A DNA stretch of 64,000 bases from CAZVPF01 sp964628195 (lineage in GTDB: Bacteria > Planctomycetota > Phycisphaerae > Sedimentisphaerales > Anaerohalosphaeraceae): contig CAZVPF010000007.1 of the NCBI GenBank assembly GCA_964628195.1, forward strand, positions 1 through 64,000, read 5' to 3'. The translations under genes were made by a program, and so were the position numbers. Numbering within the stretch: position 1 is the first letter of the stretch; the number at the start of each line of letters is the position of its first letter. The notes beneath the pieces were generated by a model. The model saw nothing but the letters and a program-made list of their open reading frames with translations. It did not search any database and had not been told where the DNA came from. This document shows, one piece after another, positions 1 to 7,520 of this stretch.

Positions 1-44
1 CTGGATGGAAGCTGGGACAGCAATCACGCACTACCTCGCATCAG

Positions 45-80
45 TTGCCTTCTCCCCGCGCCCTCCGCGCCGCCGCGGTG
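45..80. repeat. GC-rich dispersed-type repeat fragment
   Basis: The stretch holds CTCCCCGCGCCCTCCGCGCC followed by GCCGCGGTGA. It resembles the CTCCGCG/CGCGGTGA dispersed repeats often seen between genes of planctomycetes. Together with the CTCACCGCC that follows, it can fold into a hairpin just downstream of the leftward HNH gene, so it could also help end that transcript. The assignment to a repeat family is from memory. Confidence 0.35.
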
Positions 81-92
81 AGTCTCAACTCC

Positions 93-482
93 TCACCGCC
101 GCGATCGGCGTTTGGACTCTCGGCGGTCGTTGGTCCAGCGCACGCTGATGCGGCCGTCGCGCTGGCGGGCGACCCACTGCACGAACTCGCTGATCTTCGG
201 GTGTTCCAGCAACGCTTCGATGGTGTTGTAAGTCGACGCCAGTTCTTTCTCTGTCAGCACCGCGTGGATCATCGAATGGCACGGGCGGCAGAGCGGGACC
301 GTGACGTCGTCGTAGCTCGGGGGGCTCGGGTCGGCCGCCGACGAGGCCACCTTCCGCCGCGATCGACGCTTCTGCTTCCGCACGCGACAGCGCGGCACCA
401 GATGGTGCTGGGTCAGTTGCTTGACCTGACGCTTGCACAGGGCACAGGCATCGGGCGCTTCACTCGGCCGATTCGCAATCAT
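93..482 (-). CDS. HNH endonuclease-like zinc protein
   Basis: A 129-residue protein with the layout of small HNH proteins: a CxxC pair (C13, C16), the HH of the HNH motif (H26-H27, in HHLVPR), and a second CxxC followed by histidines (C65, C68, H69, H73 in CRPCHSMIH). The four cysteines should bind a structural zinc, and the histidines would form the metal-dependent nuclease site. Such proteins are common near defence loci and as stand-alone genes; the substrate cannot be read from the sequence. The frame stays open upstream to 644, but that extension would overlap the divergent gene at 577, so the ATG at 482 was preferred. A TATAAT lies only a few bases before this ATG and no Shine-Dalgarno is visible, so the start is uncertain. 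Confidence 0.7.
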   Translation of the reverse strand: MIANRPSEAPDACALCKRQVKQLTQHHLVPRCRVRKQKRRSRRKVASSAADPSPPSYDDVTVPLCRPCHSMIHAVLTEKELASTYNTIEALLEHPKISEFVQWVARQRDGRISVRWTNDRRESKRRSRR

Positions 483-576
483 GCGGTGATTATAAGGCCT
501 GATTTTCCAGACATGGGAGAACTTGGAGGCCGGCAATCCGGTACAATCCTCAGTCGATGTCACGGGAGAGGGATTC

Positions 577-804
577 GTGGACGTATTGCTACCAATCGTA
601 GTTCCATTGACGCCATTGCTCGGCGGGGTCGCCGGCGTGGTCATTGTCCGTTGGATCTACGGCGTTGGGCCGGATGATGAAGACGGACGGCAACTGGCCG
701 AAGTCACGGGCATTCGCAGCGCCGACGGCCTGTTCTTCCTGCTCGGGGTCATGGGTGGACTGGGGTTGCTGGGCCTGGCTTACGCCTCCGGAGCTTTTCA
801 GTAA
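577..804 (+). CDS. Small two-helix membrane protein
   Basis: A 75-residue hydrophobic protein of unrecognised family. The GTG at 577 is preceded by GGGAGAGGG at good spacing, and this decides the start. Residues 3-24 and about 52-68 are two likely membrane helices, separated by an acidic polar loop (GPDDEDGRQ). It lies 63 bp upstream of the CPBP protease on the same strand and may be cotranscribed with it. No function is claimed. Confidence 0.55.
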   Translation: MDVLLPIVVPLTPLLGGVAGVVIVRWIYGVGPDDEDGRQLAEVTGIRSADGLFFLLGVMGGLGLLGLAYASGAFQ

Positions 805-867
805 CCCACCGAATTCCGCGCCGGGCTTGCCACATCGTCCGGTCCGAACGACCATACGCCACGCGCT

Positions 868-1623
868 ATGGTTCGCCATCCCACCAAACCCGCGCCCCCG
901 ATCGGCGACAGTTACTACGACCGGTCGCGCCGACCGCTGCAGGCTTTGCTGTTTCTGCTGCCGCTGCTGTTCGCCTATGAGGTGGGGATGCTGCTCTACG
1001 CGGAACTGATGGGCGCGGACCTGCCGCCCAACAGCGCCTGGGCGCTGCTGTACAAGGTGTTCGCGGTGGTCGGAGCGGGCGGACACTACCTGCCGGGCCT
1101 GCTGGTGGTGATGGTGTTGCTGGCCTGGCATATCGCCCGCCGCGATCCCTGGGAACTGGACCCGAAGCTGTACCTGGCGATGGGGATCGAGTCGGTCGCG
1201 CTGGCTATTCCCATCCTCGTGTTCGCGCTGGTCTGGGGCAGCGAACCGATCCAGCAACCCGCAGCGCCGGATTACCCATGGCAGGCGAAGCTCGTGTTCT
1301 CCGTCGGCGCAGGCATCTACGAGGAACTGCTGTTCCGCCTGATCGCCATCGCGCTATTGCACTTGATCCTCGTGGACCTGATCGGGCTGAAGCATCTGCA
1401 TGGGGCAATGATCGCGGTCAGCAGTTCCGCAGTTCTGTTTGCTGCATACCACTTCGCCGGGCCGGCGGACTTTGACCTGGTGCGATTCGTGTTCTACTTC
1501 GCGGCGGGGATGTACCTGGCTTGGTTGTACCTGCTTCGAGGGTTCGGCGTGGTGGTGGCGACGCACGCGATCTATGACGTGTTCATCGTGGCGATCGAGG
1601 CGGGCGTCTTGCCGATGGATTGA
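868..1623 (+). CDS. CPBP family intramembrane metalloprotease
   Basis: A 251-residue integral membrane protein with about six hydrophobic segments. It has the hallmarks of CPBP (CAAX-protease and bacteriocin-processing, Abi) proteases: EExxxR at residues 152-157 (EELLFR), a histidine in AAYHF (H195) and a third conserved site in THAIYD (H233). These residues bind the catalytic zinc within the membrane. In bacteria such enzymes process or degrade membrane substrates; the substrate here is unknown. There is no obvious Shine-Dalgarno before the ATG. The gene converges with the leftward GTPase gene ending at 1644. Confidence 0.85.
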   Translation: MVRHPTKPAPPIGDSYYDRSRRPLQALLFLLPLLFAYEVGMLLYAELMGADLPPNSAWALLYKVFAVVGAGGHYLPGLLVVMVLLAWHIARRDPWELDPKLYLAMGIESVALAIPILVFALVWGSEPIQQPAAPDYPWQAKLVFSVGAGIYEELLFRLIAIALLHLILVDLIGLKHLHGAMIAVSSSAVLFAAYHFAGPADFDLVRFVFYFAAGMYLAWLYLLRGFGVVVATHAIYDVFIVAIEAGVLPMD

Positions 1624-1643
1624 GCCTCGCGGGCCAGGGTCGG

Positions 1644-2723
1644 TCACTTCGCGCCGGTGGTCCCGACGTATCGCTTCAGCCGGTCAACATCATGCTCGGA
1701 TGCGATCTGCTTGAGCCTGGCGTTGAATGCCCATAGGGGGGCCGGGTCAATGTCGCCGAGGCCCAGCGCCTTGACGATGCCGCTGAACATCAGGTCAAAC
1801 CCCCATCCGGTAGTCGCGGCGATGGCGATCTCGCCCGTCGGTCGCGCAGCGTCGGCAAGCAGGTCGGCCTTGTTAAGAACCCGCAGGTCGGGTCCGCGAG
1901 GCAGTCGCTCAGTGGCCGGCCAATCCGTCGTCGGATCGCGCATCGCGATCAGCACCGTCGCATCGTCGAGCATCCGCCTGGCCAGGTCGATCGCCTGTCG
2001 CTCAATCGGGTCGTCCGACTCGCGCAGGCCGGGCGTGTCGAACCATTGCACGGCGATCGGCCCCAGCGGCGAAGGCAACTCGGCGCGATGGCTCATCCAG
2101 TCCCGCGTGGTGCCGGGCTGATCGGCGGTAATGCCGGCTGAGCGTCCGATCAGAGCGTTGCTGAGCGTGCTCTTGCCGACGTTGGGCGGGCCGACCACGA
2201 CGATACGTGGTGGGTTCATCAGGTGATCGAGAGGGCGGGAGCGTTCGAGCAGGGCGGACATGTCACCCAGGCCGTCATTCGCGACGGACCGCCAGCGATC
2301 GGGTTGGGCCAGCAGCAGGTCGATCGCCGCAGGGCTTGGGGCCAGGGCGAGGGCGGCGAGCATATCCGCCTCAAGTTCGCTTTGCGCTTCGGGAAACGCG
2401 TGAGAAGAACCACAGAGGCACAGAGGCACAGCGGCGGAATCGGGTTGCGCTGCCGGGGTCACGCCCATCTTTCTCAGCGCTTCACCGATGCGTTGGATTA
2501 CGCGCATGCCGCCGTGAGGCATGAGCTGGCACCAGTCGTCGGACAAGCTGACGATCAAGCCCTGGTCGATGTCCGCGAAGCTCACCAGCTTCGCCCGCCG
2601 GGTCGGGCGCCGGCCGGTCAGTTGCTCAATACACGTCGCGGCATCCGGCCCGGTGATCTGGATGATCGCCACCGCACCGGGAGCGCGCGGGGTGACCAGG
2701 CGGTATTGCGCGTCCAGGGTCAT
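1644..2723 (-). CDS. Divergent MnmE/TrmE-like GTPase
   Basis: A 359-residue GTPase with a full G domain: P-loop GPPNVGKST, switch I GTTRD, DTPG and NKAD. The N-terminus (VTPRAPGAVAIIQITGP) recalls the tetrahydrofolate-binding N-terminal domain of MnmE, the tRNA wobble-uridine modification GTPase. It differs from true MnmE in being about 90 residues shorter and in lacking the C-terminal cysteine motif (CxGK) needed for tRNA modification. An odd PLCLCGSSHAF segment at residues 99-110 is encoded by a dispersed-type repeat. It is the last gene of a tight operon, its ATG overlapping the stop of the 56-residue gene upstream. It is probably a paralogue with another role. Confidence 0.7.
   Translation of the reverse strand: MTLDAQYRLVTPRAPGAVAIIQITGPDAATCIEQLTGRRPTRRAKLVSFADIDQGLIVSLSDDWCQLMPHGGMRVIQRIGEALRKMGVTPAAQPDSAAVPLCLCGSSHAFPEAQSELEADMLAALALAPSPAAIDLLLAQPDRWRSVANDGLGDMSALLERSRPLDHLMNPPRIVVVGPPNVGKSTLSNALIGRSAGITADQPGTTRDWMSHRAELPSPLGPIAVQWFDTPGLRESDDPIERQAIDLARRMLDDATVLIAMRDPTTDWPATERLPRGPDLRVLNKADLLADAARPTGEIAIAATTGWGFDLMFSGIVKALGLGDIDPAPLWAFNARLKQIASEHDVDRLKRYVGTTGAK
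2405..2436. repeat. CCACAGAGGCACAGAGG-type repeat inside a gene
   Basis: The plus strand reads ACCACAGAGGCACAGAGG then CACAGCGGCGG. This matches a dispersed GC-rich repeat type often found between genes in planctomycetes and other large genomes. Here it lies in the coding frame of the MnmE-like GTPase and is translated without a stop. Assignment to the family is from memory. Confidence 0.45.
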
Positions 2724-2890
2724 TGGATGTTCTGATAGGGGTTCGCGTCCTCCACGCCGGCGATCGCCCGCTGAAGCACGAAGGCCGAGACAGTGACCAG
2801 CATCGCCGCCCAGATGATTCGGCGCTTCGCCAGCGAGGTGGACTTGCCTGCTGACGCGTAGAGTTCATCGAACTTGCCGGCAGTACTCAT
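2720..2890 (-). CDS. Small single-pass membrane protein
   Basis: A 56-residue protein starting MSTAGKFDELYA, with a basic stretch (AKRR) before a hydrophobic segment at about residues 25-40, then an acidic tail. Its ATG overlaps the coaX stop (ATGA) and its stop overlaps the ATG of the GTPase gene (ATGA), so the three are translationally coupled. That coupling is the main evidence that it is real. No family is recognised. The N-in, one-helix topology is inferred from the charge pattern. Confidence 0.65.
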   Translation of the reverse strand: MSTAGKFDELYASAGKSTSLAKRRIIWAAMLVTVSAFVLQRAIAGVEDANPYQNIQ

Positions 2891-3654
2891 TCCTCATCCT
2901 CCGCCGCCTTCTTCGCCGTCAGCGCCAGTCCTTCCAGCGCCAGGCCGGGCGCGATGGCTTCCACCAGCTCGTAATCGCGGAACAGCGTCTCGGCGTCGCC
3001 GCCGGTCGCGATCACCATCGGGTAAGCCCCGTAGAACTCGGCGTACTTCTCGACCAGCTCGCGCACCGCCCCACGGATGCCGTGGAACACGCCATCGAGC
3101 ATGGCCTGGGCGGTGTTGTGCCCGATCGCTTCGTCCGGCTTGGTGAATCGCAGCTCGGGCAGTTGAGCGGTGTGTTCGTGCATTGCGTTCAGTTGCATGG
3201 TCGCGCCGGGGAGGATCGCTCCGCCATGGAACGTGCCTGCGCCGTCGACAAAGTCGACGGTGACCGCAGTGCCGGCGTCGACGACCACGCACGCCTGCTG
3301 CGCCTTTTCATATGCCGCCGCTGCGGTGAGCAGACGATCCTCGCCGATGATCGACTCGCGATCGAGCTGCCGACCGATGGGGATGCTCACATCGCGTTCG
3401 GTCCGAACCACGTCGATCGATAGCTCCGCCTCGACGATCTTCGTGATCTTCCCGGCCAGCGCGTCGTTGACCGACGCCATCAGGGCGATGAAGTCGCCCG
3501 CGTCGCGCAGCGGCTTGGCCAGTGATTTGACAGCTTGAGGCCACGCCGACTCATCGCCGGCCCCGGCGAGCGTTTCGTGCTCGAGGAGCTTGCCGTCGAT
3601 GAACGCGCCCAGTTGCACGCGCGTGTTGCCTACGTTGATGGCCAGCAGATTCAT
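2887..3654 (-). CDS. coaX: Type III pantothenate kinase
   Basis: Catalyses the first step of coenzyme A synthesis, phosphorylation of pantothenate; type III enzymes use the ASKHA fold. Visible are the N-terminal phosphate loop (AINVGNTR), the IGEDR segment, the DAGTAVTVDFV motif with the catalytic aspartate, GGAILPG, and the late ATGGDAE loop. From the ATG at 3654 the product is 255 residues, normal for the family. An ATG two codons earlier (3660) sits too close to the GGCGGG Shine-Dalgarno. It lies about 50 bp downstream of obg in the same leftward operon and is coupled to the 56-residue gene that follows. Confidence 0.93.
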   Translation of the reverse strand: MNLLAINVGNTRVQLGAFIDGKLLEHETLAGAGDESAWPQAVKSLAKPLRDAGDFIALMASVNDALAGKITKIVEAELSIDVVRTERDVSIPIGRQLDRESIIGEDRLLTAAAAYEKAQQACVVVDAGTAVTVDFVDGAGTFHGGAILPGATMQLNAMHEHTAQLPELRFTKPDEAIGHNTAQAMLDGVFHGIRGAVRELVEKYAEFYGAYPMVIATGGDAETLFRDYELVEAIAPGLALEGLALTAKKAAEDEE

Positions 3655-3706
3655 ACTCATGCCCGCCAGTGTCGGCCCCGAATGCGTTCGTGGCAAGTGC
3701 CGCCGT

Positions 3707-4729
3707 TCACTTGATCGCCTGATCCGCCCTGGCTTGCTGCACCTGATGCCAGCACGCACGAAGCAGGTCCATGCACCCGGCCCCGCTCACGCCGGAGATC
3801 GCGTAGGTCTTCGTACCCAATTCACGCTCGATCAGTTCCGCCCCGGCCTGATGGTCCGATTCATCGCCGAGCAGGTCGACCTTGCTGATGGCGATCAGTT
3901 CCGGTTTCTCCGCGAGCACTGCGGAATGGGCCTCCAGCTCCTTGCGGATCGCACGGTAGTTTTCGATCGGGTCGCTGCCGTCGGTCGGCTCCAACTCGAT
4001 CAGGTGCACCAGCACACGGGTACGCTCGATGTGCCGCAGGAATGCGTGGCCCAGTCCCGCGCCCTCGGCGGCGCCCTCGATCAGTCCCGGGATGTCAGCG
4101 ATGACCAGCCGGCGATCGATCGACAGTTCGGCGATGCCCAGTTGCGGTTCGAGCGTGGTGAACGGGTAGCCGGCCACCTTGGGGCGGGCGGCGCTGATGC
4201 GCGACAGCAGCGTGGACTTGCCCGCGTTGGGTTTGCCGATCAGGCCCACGTCGGCGATGAGCTTCAGCTCCATGCGAAGCTGACGTCGCTCACCGGGCTC
4301 GCCGGACGTGGACTGGCGGGGGGTCTGGTTGGTCGCGGACTTGAAATGCGTGTTGCCTCGCCCGCCTTTGCCGCCGGCCGCGGCGATCAGACGCTTCTCC
4401 GGTTCGTCGAGGTCCGCCATCAGTTCGCCGGTCTGCTCATCGTAGATCAGCGTCCCGGGGGGAACACGGATCACGCAGTCGCTCCCGCGCCCGCCGGTCT
4501 GGTTCTTCCCTTTGCCGGGCCTGCCCGCGGTGGCCCGCCAGTGGTGCCGACCCGCCATGTCCAGCAACGTGTCCACGCCCGCATCGGCGACCAGCACGAC
4601 ATCGCCGCCGTTGCCGCCGTCGCCGCCGTCCGGCCCGCCCTTGGGGACGTACGCTTCGCGTCGGAAACTGACCACGCCATCGCCTCCGTCACCGGCCCGA
4701 ACGTGAATACTGGCTTCATCGACTAGCAC
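3707..4729 (-). CDS. obg: GTPase Obg/CgtA (50S assembly, stress control)
   Basis: A 340-residue Obg GTPase. The N-terminal glycine-rich Obg fold (residues 1-158) carries the characteristic GGDGGNGGD and GGKGGRGNTHF segments. It is followed by the G domain with GKPNAGKST, the switch region GYPFTTLEP, DIPGLIEGA and a divergent ISKVD in place of NKxD. Obg associates with the large ribosomal subunit and couples ribosome assembly to nucleotide pools. The GTG start at 4729 has a GGAG at suitable distance. It heads the leftward obg-coaX operon and is divergent from the Rrf2 regulator. Confidence 0.95.
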   Translation of the reverse strand: MLVDEASIHVRAGDGGDGVVSFRREAYVPKGGPDGGDGGNGGDVVLVADAGVDTLLDMAGRHHWRATAGRPGKGKNQTGGRGSDCVIRVPPGTLIYDEQTGELMADLDEPEKRLIAAAGGKGGRGNTHFKSATNQTPRQSTSGEPGERRQLRMELKLIADVGLIGKPNAGKSTLLSRISAARPKVAGYPFTTLEPQLGIAELSIDRRLVIADIPGLIEGAAEGAGLGHAFLRHIERTRVLVHLIELEPTDGSDPIENYRAIRKELEAHSAVLAEKPELIAISKVDLLGDESDHQAGAELIERELGTKTYAISGVSGAGCMDLLRACWHQVQQARADQAIK

Positions 4730-4852
4730 GAGCGATTCTCCGTCACCACCGGCCGCGCGATGCGTATTGTAGCCGATGGCGGCTCAGGGCCCATTACATG
4801 CTGCGGCGGCGGGGTTTGCAGCGGAAACTTTGGTCCACAGGCCACGGGGCGC

Positions 4853-4881
4853 TTGTCTGGCGACCGATAAATAGATATAAG
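4853..4881 (+). promoter_or_regulatory. Sigma70-type promoter of the Rrf2 gene
   Basis: TTGTCT at 4853-4858, a 17-bp spacer, then TATAAG at 4876-4881. The AT-rich spacer stands out against the GC-rich surroundings. The ATAAATAGATATAAGGAT stretch over the -10 could be where the Rrf2 protein binds its own promoter; that part is inference. Confidence 0.55.
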
Positions 4882-4916
4882 GATGCACAAAGGCTTTATC
4901 ATGGAGGCCTGCGCCG

Positions 4917-5381
4917 ATGATCTCACAAACCACCGAATACGCTCTGCGGGCTGTGGTCTATCTCGCCCAACACCCCAGCGAGTCATGGACGACCCGCCAG
5001 ATCGCCGCCGCCACACGCGTTCCGGCCGGCTACCTCTCCAAAGTGCTCCAAGGCCTGAGCCGGTCCGGCCTGATCAGCTCACAGCGCGGTCGCCATGGTG
5101 GTTTCCAGCTCACGCAGGATCCGACGGCCCTGACCGTGCTTCAGGTAGTCAACGCCGTGGAGCCGATCCGCCGCATCACTGCCTGCCCCCTCAAACTCGG
5201 CACGCACGACGCCGGCCTTTGCCCGCTGCACAAGCGACTGGACGATACCATCGCCGACGTGCAGGAAAGCTTCGGCTCGACCAGCGTGGCCGACCTGCTG
5301 GCCCAGGAAGGCAGCCCCGAGCCGCTGTGCGAATTCCCGCACCTGCGCCCGTTCTCGGACAACGGCGACGAGGAGCAGTGA
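4917..5381 (+). CDS. Rrf2/IscR-family transcription regulator
   Basis: A 154-residue winged-helix regulator starting MISQTTEYALRAVVYLA, the typical Rrf2 opening. The recognition helix region is VPAGYLSKVLQGLSRSGL and the wing is QRGRHGGFQL. Rrf2 proteins such as IscR and NsrR sense Fe-S clusters or redox state through three cysteines. Here only two lie in the usual place (C90 and C102), with a further C138 near the end, so cluster ligation may differ. GGAGG lies nine bases before the ATG. It is divergent from obg and ends about 100 bp before tRNA-Cys. Its target genes are not evident. Confidence 0.9.
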   Translation: MISQTTEYALRAVVYLAQHPSESWTTRQIAAATRVPAGYLSKVLQGLSRSGLISSQRGRHGGFQLTQDPTALTVLQVVNAVEPIRRITACPLKLGTHDAGLCPLHKRLDDTIADVQESFGSTSVADLLAQEGSPEPLCEFPHLRPFSDNGDEEQ

Positions 5382-5483
5382 TCCGATCGCTCGGCAGGCG
5401 AAGCGATCCGAATCGGGCCGCTCACAGATCCGAATCCCCATTGCTCGGCCCGCAGGGACGAGTATACTGATACCCGGTAACGC

Positions 5484-5557
5484 GGCCGCGTAGCCAAGTG
5501 GCCTAAGGCGACGGTTTGCAAAACCGTTATTCGTGGGTTCGAATCCCACCGCCGCCT
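5484..5557 (+). tRNA. tRNA-Cys (GCA)
   Basis: A cloverleaf can be drawn by eye. Acceptor arm 5484-5490 pairs with 5550-5556, with one C-C mismatch at the fourth pair. The anticodon stem is 5511-5515 with 5523-5527, the loop is TTGCAAA with anticodon GCA at 5518-5520, and the T arm is GTGGG-TTCGAAT-CCCAC at 5533-5549. The discriminator base is T5557; CCA is not encoded. It sits exactly where the composition of the window changes. Confidence 0.93.
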
Positions 5558-5847
5558 TTCATTTTTTTATGCTTCATTTGCAGTTTTTGTCATTTTTCAT
5601 GGTTTCTGCTTATAATCGGTCAATGATTTTACTGCCTTTGCGGTTGTGGAGAATTATCGCTTTTACACGCCTGGACTTGAGCCTTTAAAAATTTTGTCGT
5701 CTCGTCGAAAATGCCGTTGATATCAATGAATTAGTATCTGAAATTGTCGAAAAAAGTATTTGCATCGGCCAGAAATAATGCATATTTCCATATATTTTCA
5801 GGTGCTCAAAGTCATTGTGTTTTTCTTCGAAACAATTGAGATTTGGC
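5558..5847. other. Non-coding AT-rich stretch after the tRNA
   Basis: No reading frame, RNA gene or repeat is convincing here. It opens with a T run (TTTCATTTTTTTATG) that may end the tRNA transcript. The drop in GC relative to the preceding 5.5 kb is immediate. Confidence 0.5.
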
Positions 5848-5875
5848 TTGAATTTTCGGGTCGATTCAGTATAAT
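5848..5875 (+). promoter_or_regulatory. Promoter of the 6S-like ncRNA
   Basis: TTGAAT at 5848-5853, a 16-bp spacer, then a perfect TATAAT at 5870-5875. It predicts a start near 5882. No protein-coding frame follows, only a structured stretch ending in a terminator. Confidence 0.7.
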
Positions 5876-5881
5876 AGATAA

Positions 5882-6080
5882 TAGCAGGTTACCCCTGCGG
5901 TGTACGTGTTGGTGATACATTTTGAAGAACCGATGCCCTTAACTCAGGGAGGCCAGGCCTGAGAGGATCGGATGAGCCTGCTCGACAGGATATCCGGACT
6001 CCAGCAACGGTTGCCCACTTTGAATTAAAGGGTTCTTTAAAAGGCGCCAGTACGGCACAGGCGGAGGTTTTCCTGAACTA
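5882..6080 (+). ncRNA. ssrS: Structured ncRNA, possibly 6S RNA
   Basis: A roughly 200-nt non-coding transcript bounded by a strong promoter and an intrinsic terminator. The interior pairs: CCGAT with ATCGG, and CTCAGG with CCTGAG. The two ends (CCTGCGGTGTAC and GTACGGCACAGG) can form an interrupted closing helix. The size, long interrupted rod and the segment TTGAATTAAAGGGTTC near the 3' side resemble 6S RNA, which sequesters the sigma70 RNA polymerase holoenzyme. The class call is tentative; no riboswitch consensus (TPP, cobalamin, FMN, SAM) fits, and the next gene downstream is on the opposite strand, which argues for a trans-acting RNA. Confidence 0.5.
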
Positions 6081-6085
6081 TAAAA

Positions 6086-6112
6086 GGTTCGCCAATGGCG
6101 GGCCTTTTTTTT
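6086..6112 (+). terminator. Intrinsic terminator of the ncRNA
   Basis: GGTTCGCC pairs with GGCGGGCC (eight pairs including two G-U) around an AAT loop, followed directly by eight T residues. Confidence 0.85.
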
Positions 6113-6173
6113 ATTGTCTATTTCTATAGTTGTTTATGATTGCCGAATCCGGTTTATGACAAAGCCTGTCCTG

Positions 6174-7505
6174 CTACTGTTCGATTTTTTTTCGGACGGC
6201 TTCGCAGCCGAGCTGTGCCATGAGGTTGTCGAGTATAACCATTGCGGTGTAGTTTTCGGCGACGGGCCATATCCTTCCGACGATAGTCGGGTCGCGCCTT
6301 GTAATGGCGGCCAGTTCAGAGTCCTGCTCGGTGTACTTGTCGATGGTGTGCTGGGGCTTGTCTATAGTTGGGGTCGGTTTTACGGCGAGCCTTACGACGA
6401 TGTCCTGGCCTGTGGATATTCCGCCTGTTATTCCGCCGGCGTTGTTGGAGTCGAAGACTACTTTGCCGTTTTCGTTTCGCATCTGGTCGTTGGACTGGCA
6501 GCCGGTCATGTCCTTTACGCCAAAGCCTGCCCCGACCTCCACGCCCTTGACGGCGCCTATGCCGAGCATTTTGCCGAGTTCGGCGTCGAGCTTGTCGAAT
6601 ACGGGTTCACCAAGGCCGACGGGGGTGCCTGTTACGACGACCTCTACCACGCCGCCCGATGAGTCGCCAGTTTTTGTGATTTCGTTGCATGCCTTTTTCA
6701 TTTCTTCTGCGACCTGGATGTCGGGGCAGTTTACTACTTCGTGCACACCGTACTTGTCGCGAATGGCATCGGGGTCGATCTTTGGTGCCTTTGCTCGGAT
6801 GTCGTCTATCTCGTTTTCAACCTGTGCGAGGACCGCCATTTTTTCGAGGTAACGCATTTCCATTTTTATACGGTTCTTGACGTATATTTCCTGGTAGAAC
6901 GGGTCGTAGTCATGGCGCATTTTCTTATAGTTTTCGGTATACTCGAAGACGGTTTTGGCGTCCATGTCCGGACAGCGGACACCTGCGGCCTCGCGGATAA
7001 AGGAGAAAACCTCGATGCCGAATTTTTTGAGGACCTTTTTGGCGATGTAACCAGCGGCAACGATCGTGGAGGTGTACCTGCCGCTGAATATGCCTGCGCC
7101 GATGGCGTCGTCACATGGACCGAATTTTTTGAATGTTGCATAAGAAGCATGGCCCGGGCGGGGTGTTCTGTTAGTGTCCTGGTACTGCTTGATGTGGATA
7201 AAATGCCTGTCGAGATTGGGTATCAGTATTACAAGGGGCGTTCCGTTGGTTTTGCCTTTGTTGGCTGCGCCTTGAACTGTGTCTGCAACATTAAAGCCGG
7301 CGTAAAGTACGGGCAGGTCGGGCTCTTTGCGGGGGCTTGAAAGTTCATCTGCGCCGGGTTTTCTGAGCAGCATGTCGCCGTATATTTCCTGTTCGGTGAA
7401 GAGCATACCGGGCGGGTTGCCGCCGATTGTTACGCTAAGGCCTTCCTGGTATGAACCGCCTGCGACTGTTACCTGAAACATTCTTCCAAAATGACAACCA
7501 AGCAT
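6174..7505 (-). CDS. aroC: Chorismate synthase (divergent, with insertion)
   Basis: Last step of the shikimate pathway: converts 5-enolpyruvylshikimate-3-phosphate to chorismate with reduced FMN. Family features are the FGRMFQVTV opening, RTPRPGHASY (H118, the second invariant histidine) and late GxTGGISTGQDIVVR and KPTPTI segments. Two things are odd. The usual GESHG signature reads GGSYQ (residues 16-20), so the first catalytic histidine is replaced by tyrosine. An extra charged stretch at about residues 170-245 makes the protein 443 residues instead of about 360. It lies 15 bp downstream of aroA in one leftward unit. It may belong to a divergent AroC clade; activity is likely but not certain. 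Confidence 0.85.
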   Translation of the reverse strand: MLGCHFGRMFQVTVAGGSYQEGLSVTIGGNPPGMLFTEQEIYGDMLLRKPGADELSSPRKEPDLPVLYAGFNVADTVQGAANKGKTNGTPLVILIPNLDRHFIHIKQYQDTNRTPRPGHASYATFKKFGPCDDAIGAGIFSGRYTSTIVAAGYIAKKVLKKFGIEVFSFIREAAGVRCPDMDAKTVFEYTENYKKMRHDYDPFYQEIYVKNRIKMEMRYLEKMAVLAQVENEIDDIRAKAPKIDPDAIRDKYGVHEVVNCPDIQVAEEMKKACNEITKTGDSSGGVVEVVVTGTPVGLGEPVFDKLDAELGKMLGIGAVKGVEVGAGFGVKDMTGCQSNDQMRNENGKVVFDSNNAGGITGGISTGQDIVVRLAVKPTPTIDKPQHTIDKYTEQDSELAAITRRDPTIVGRIWPVAENYTAMVILDNLMAQLGCEAVRKKIEQ

Positions 7506-7520
7506 AATATGACTCCTTGT

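Noticed and set aside
2626..2868. An 80-codon minus-strand frame between coaX and the GTPase gene
   Set aside because: The frame at 2720-2890 fits better: it is coupled at both ends by ATGA overlaps and encodes a plausible membrane helix, whereas this one is an arginine/serine-rich shadow.
5882..6080. A riboswitch in front of a gene
   Set aside because: No conserved riboswitch core is seen and the next gene is on the opposite strand, so there is nothing in cis to control.
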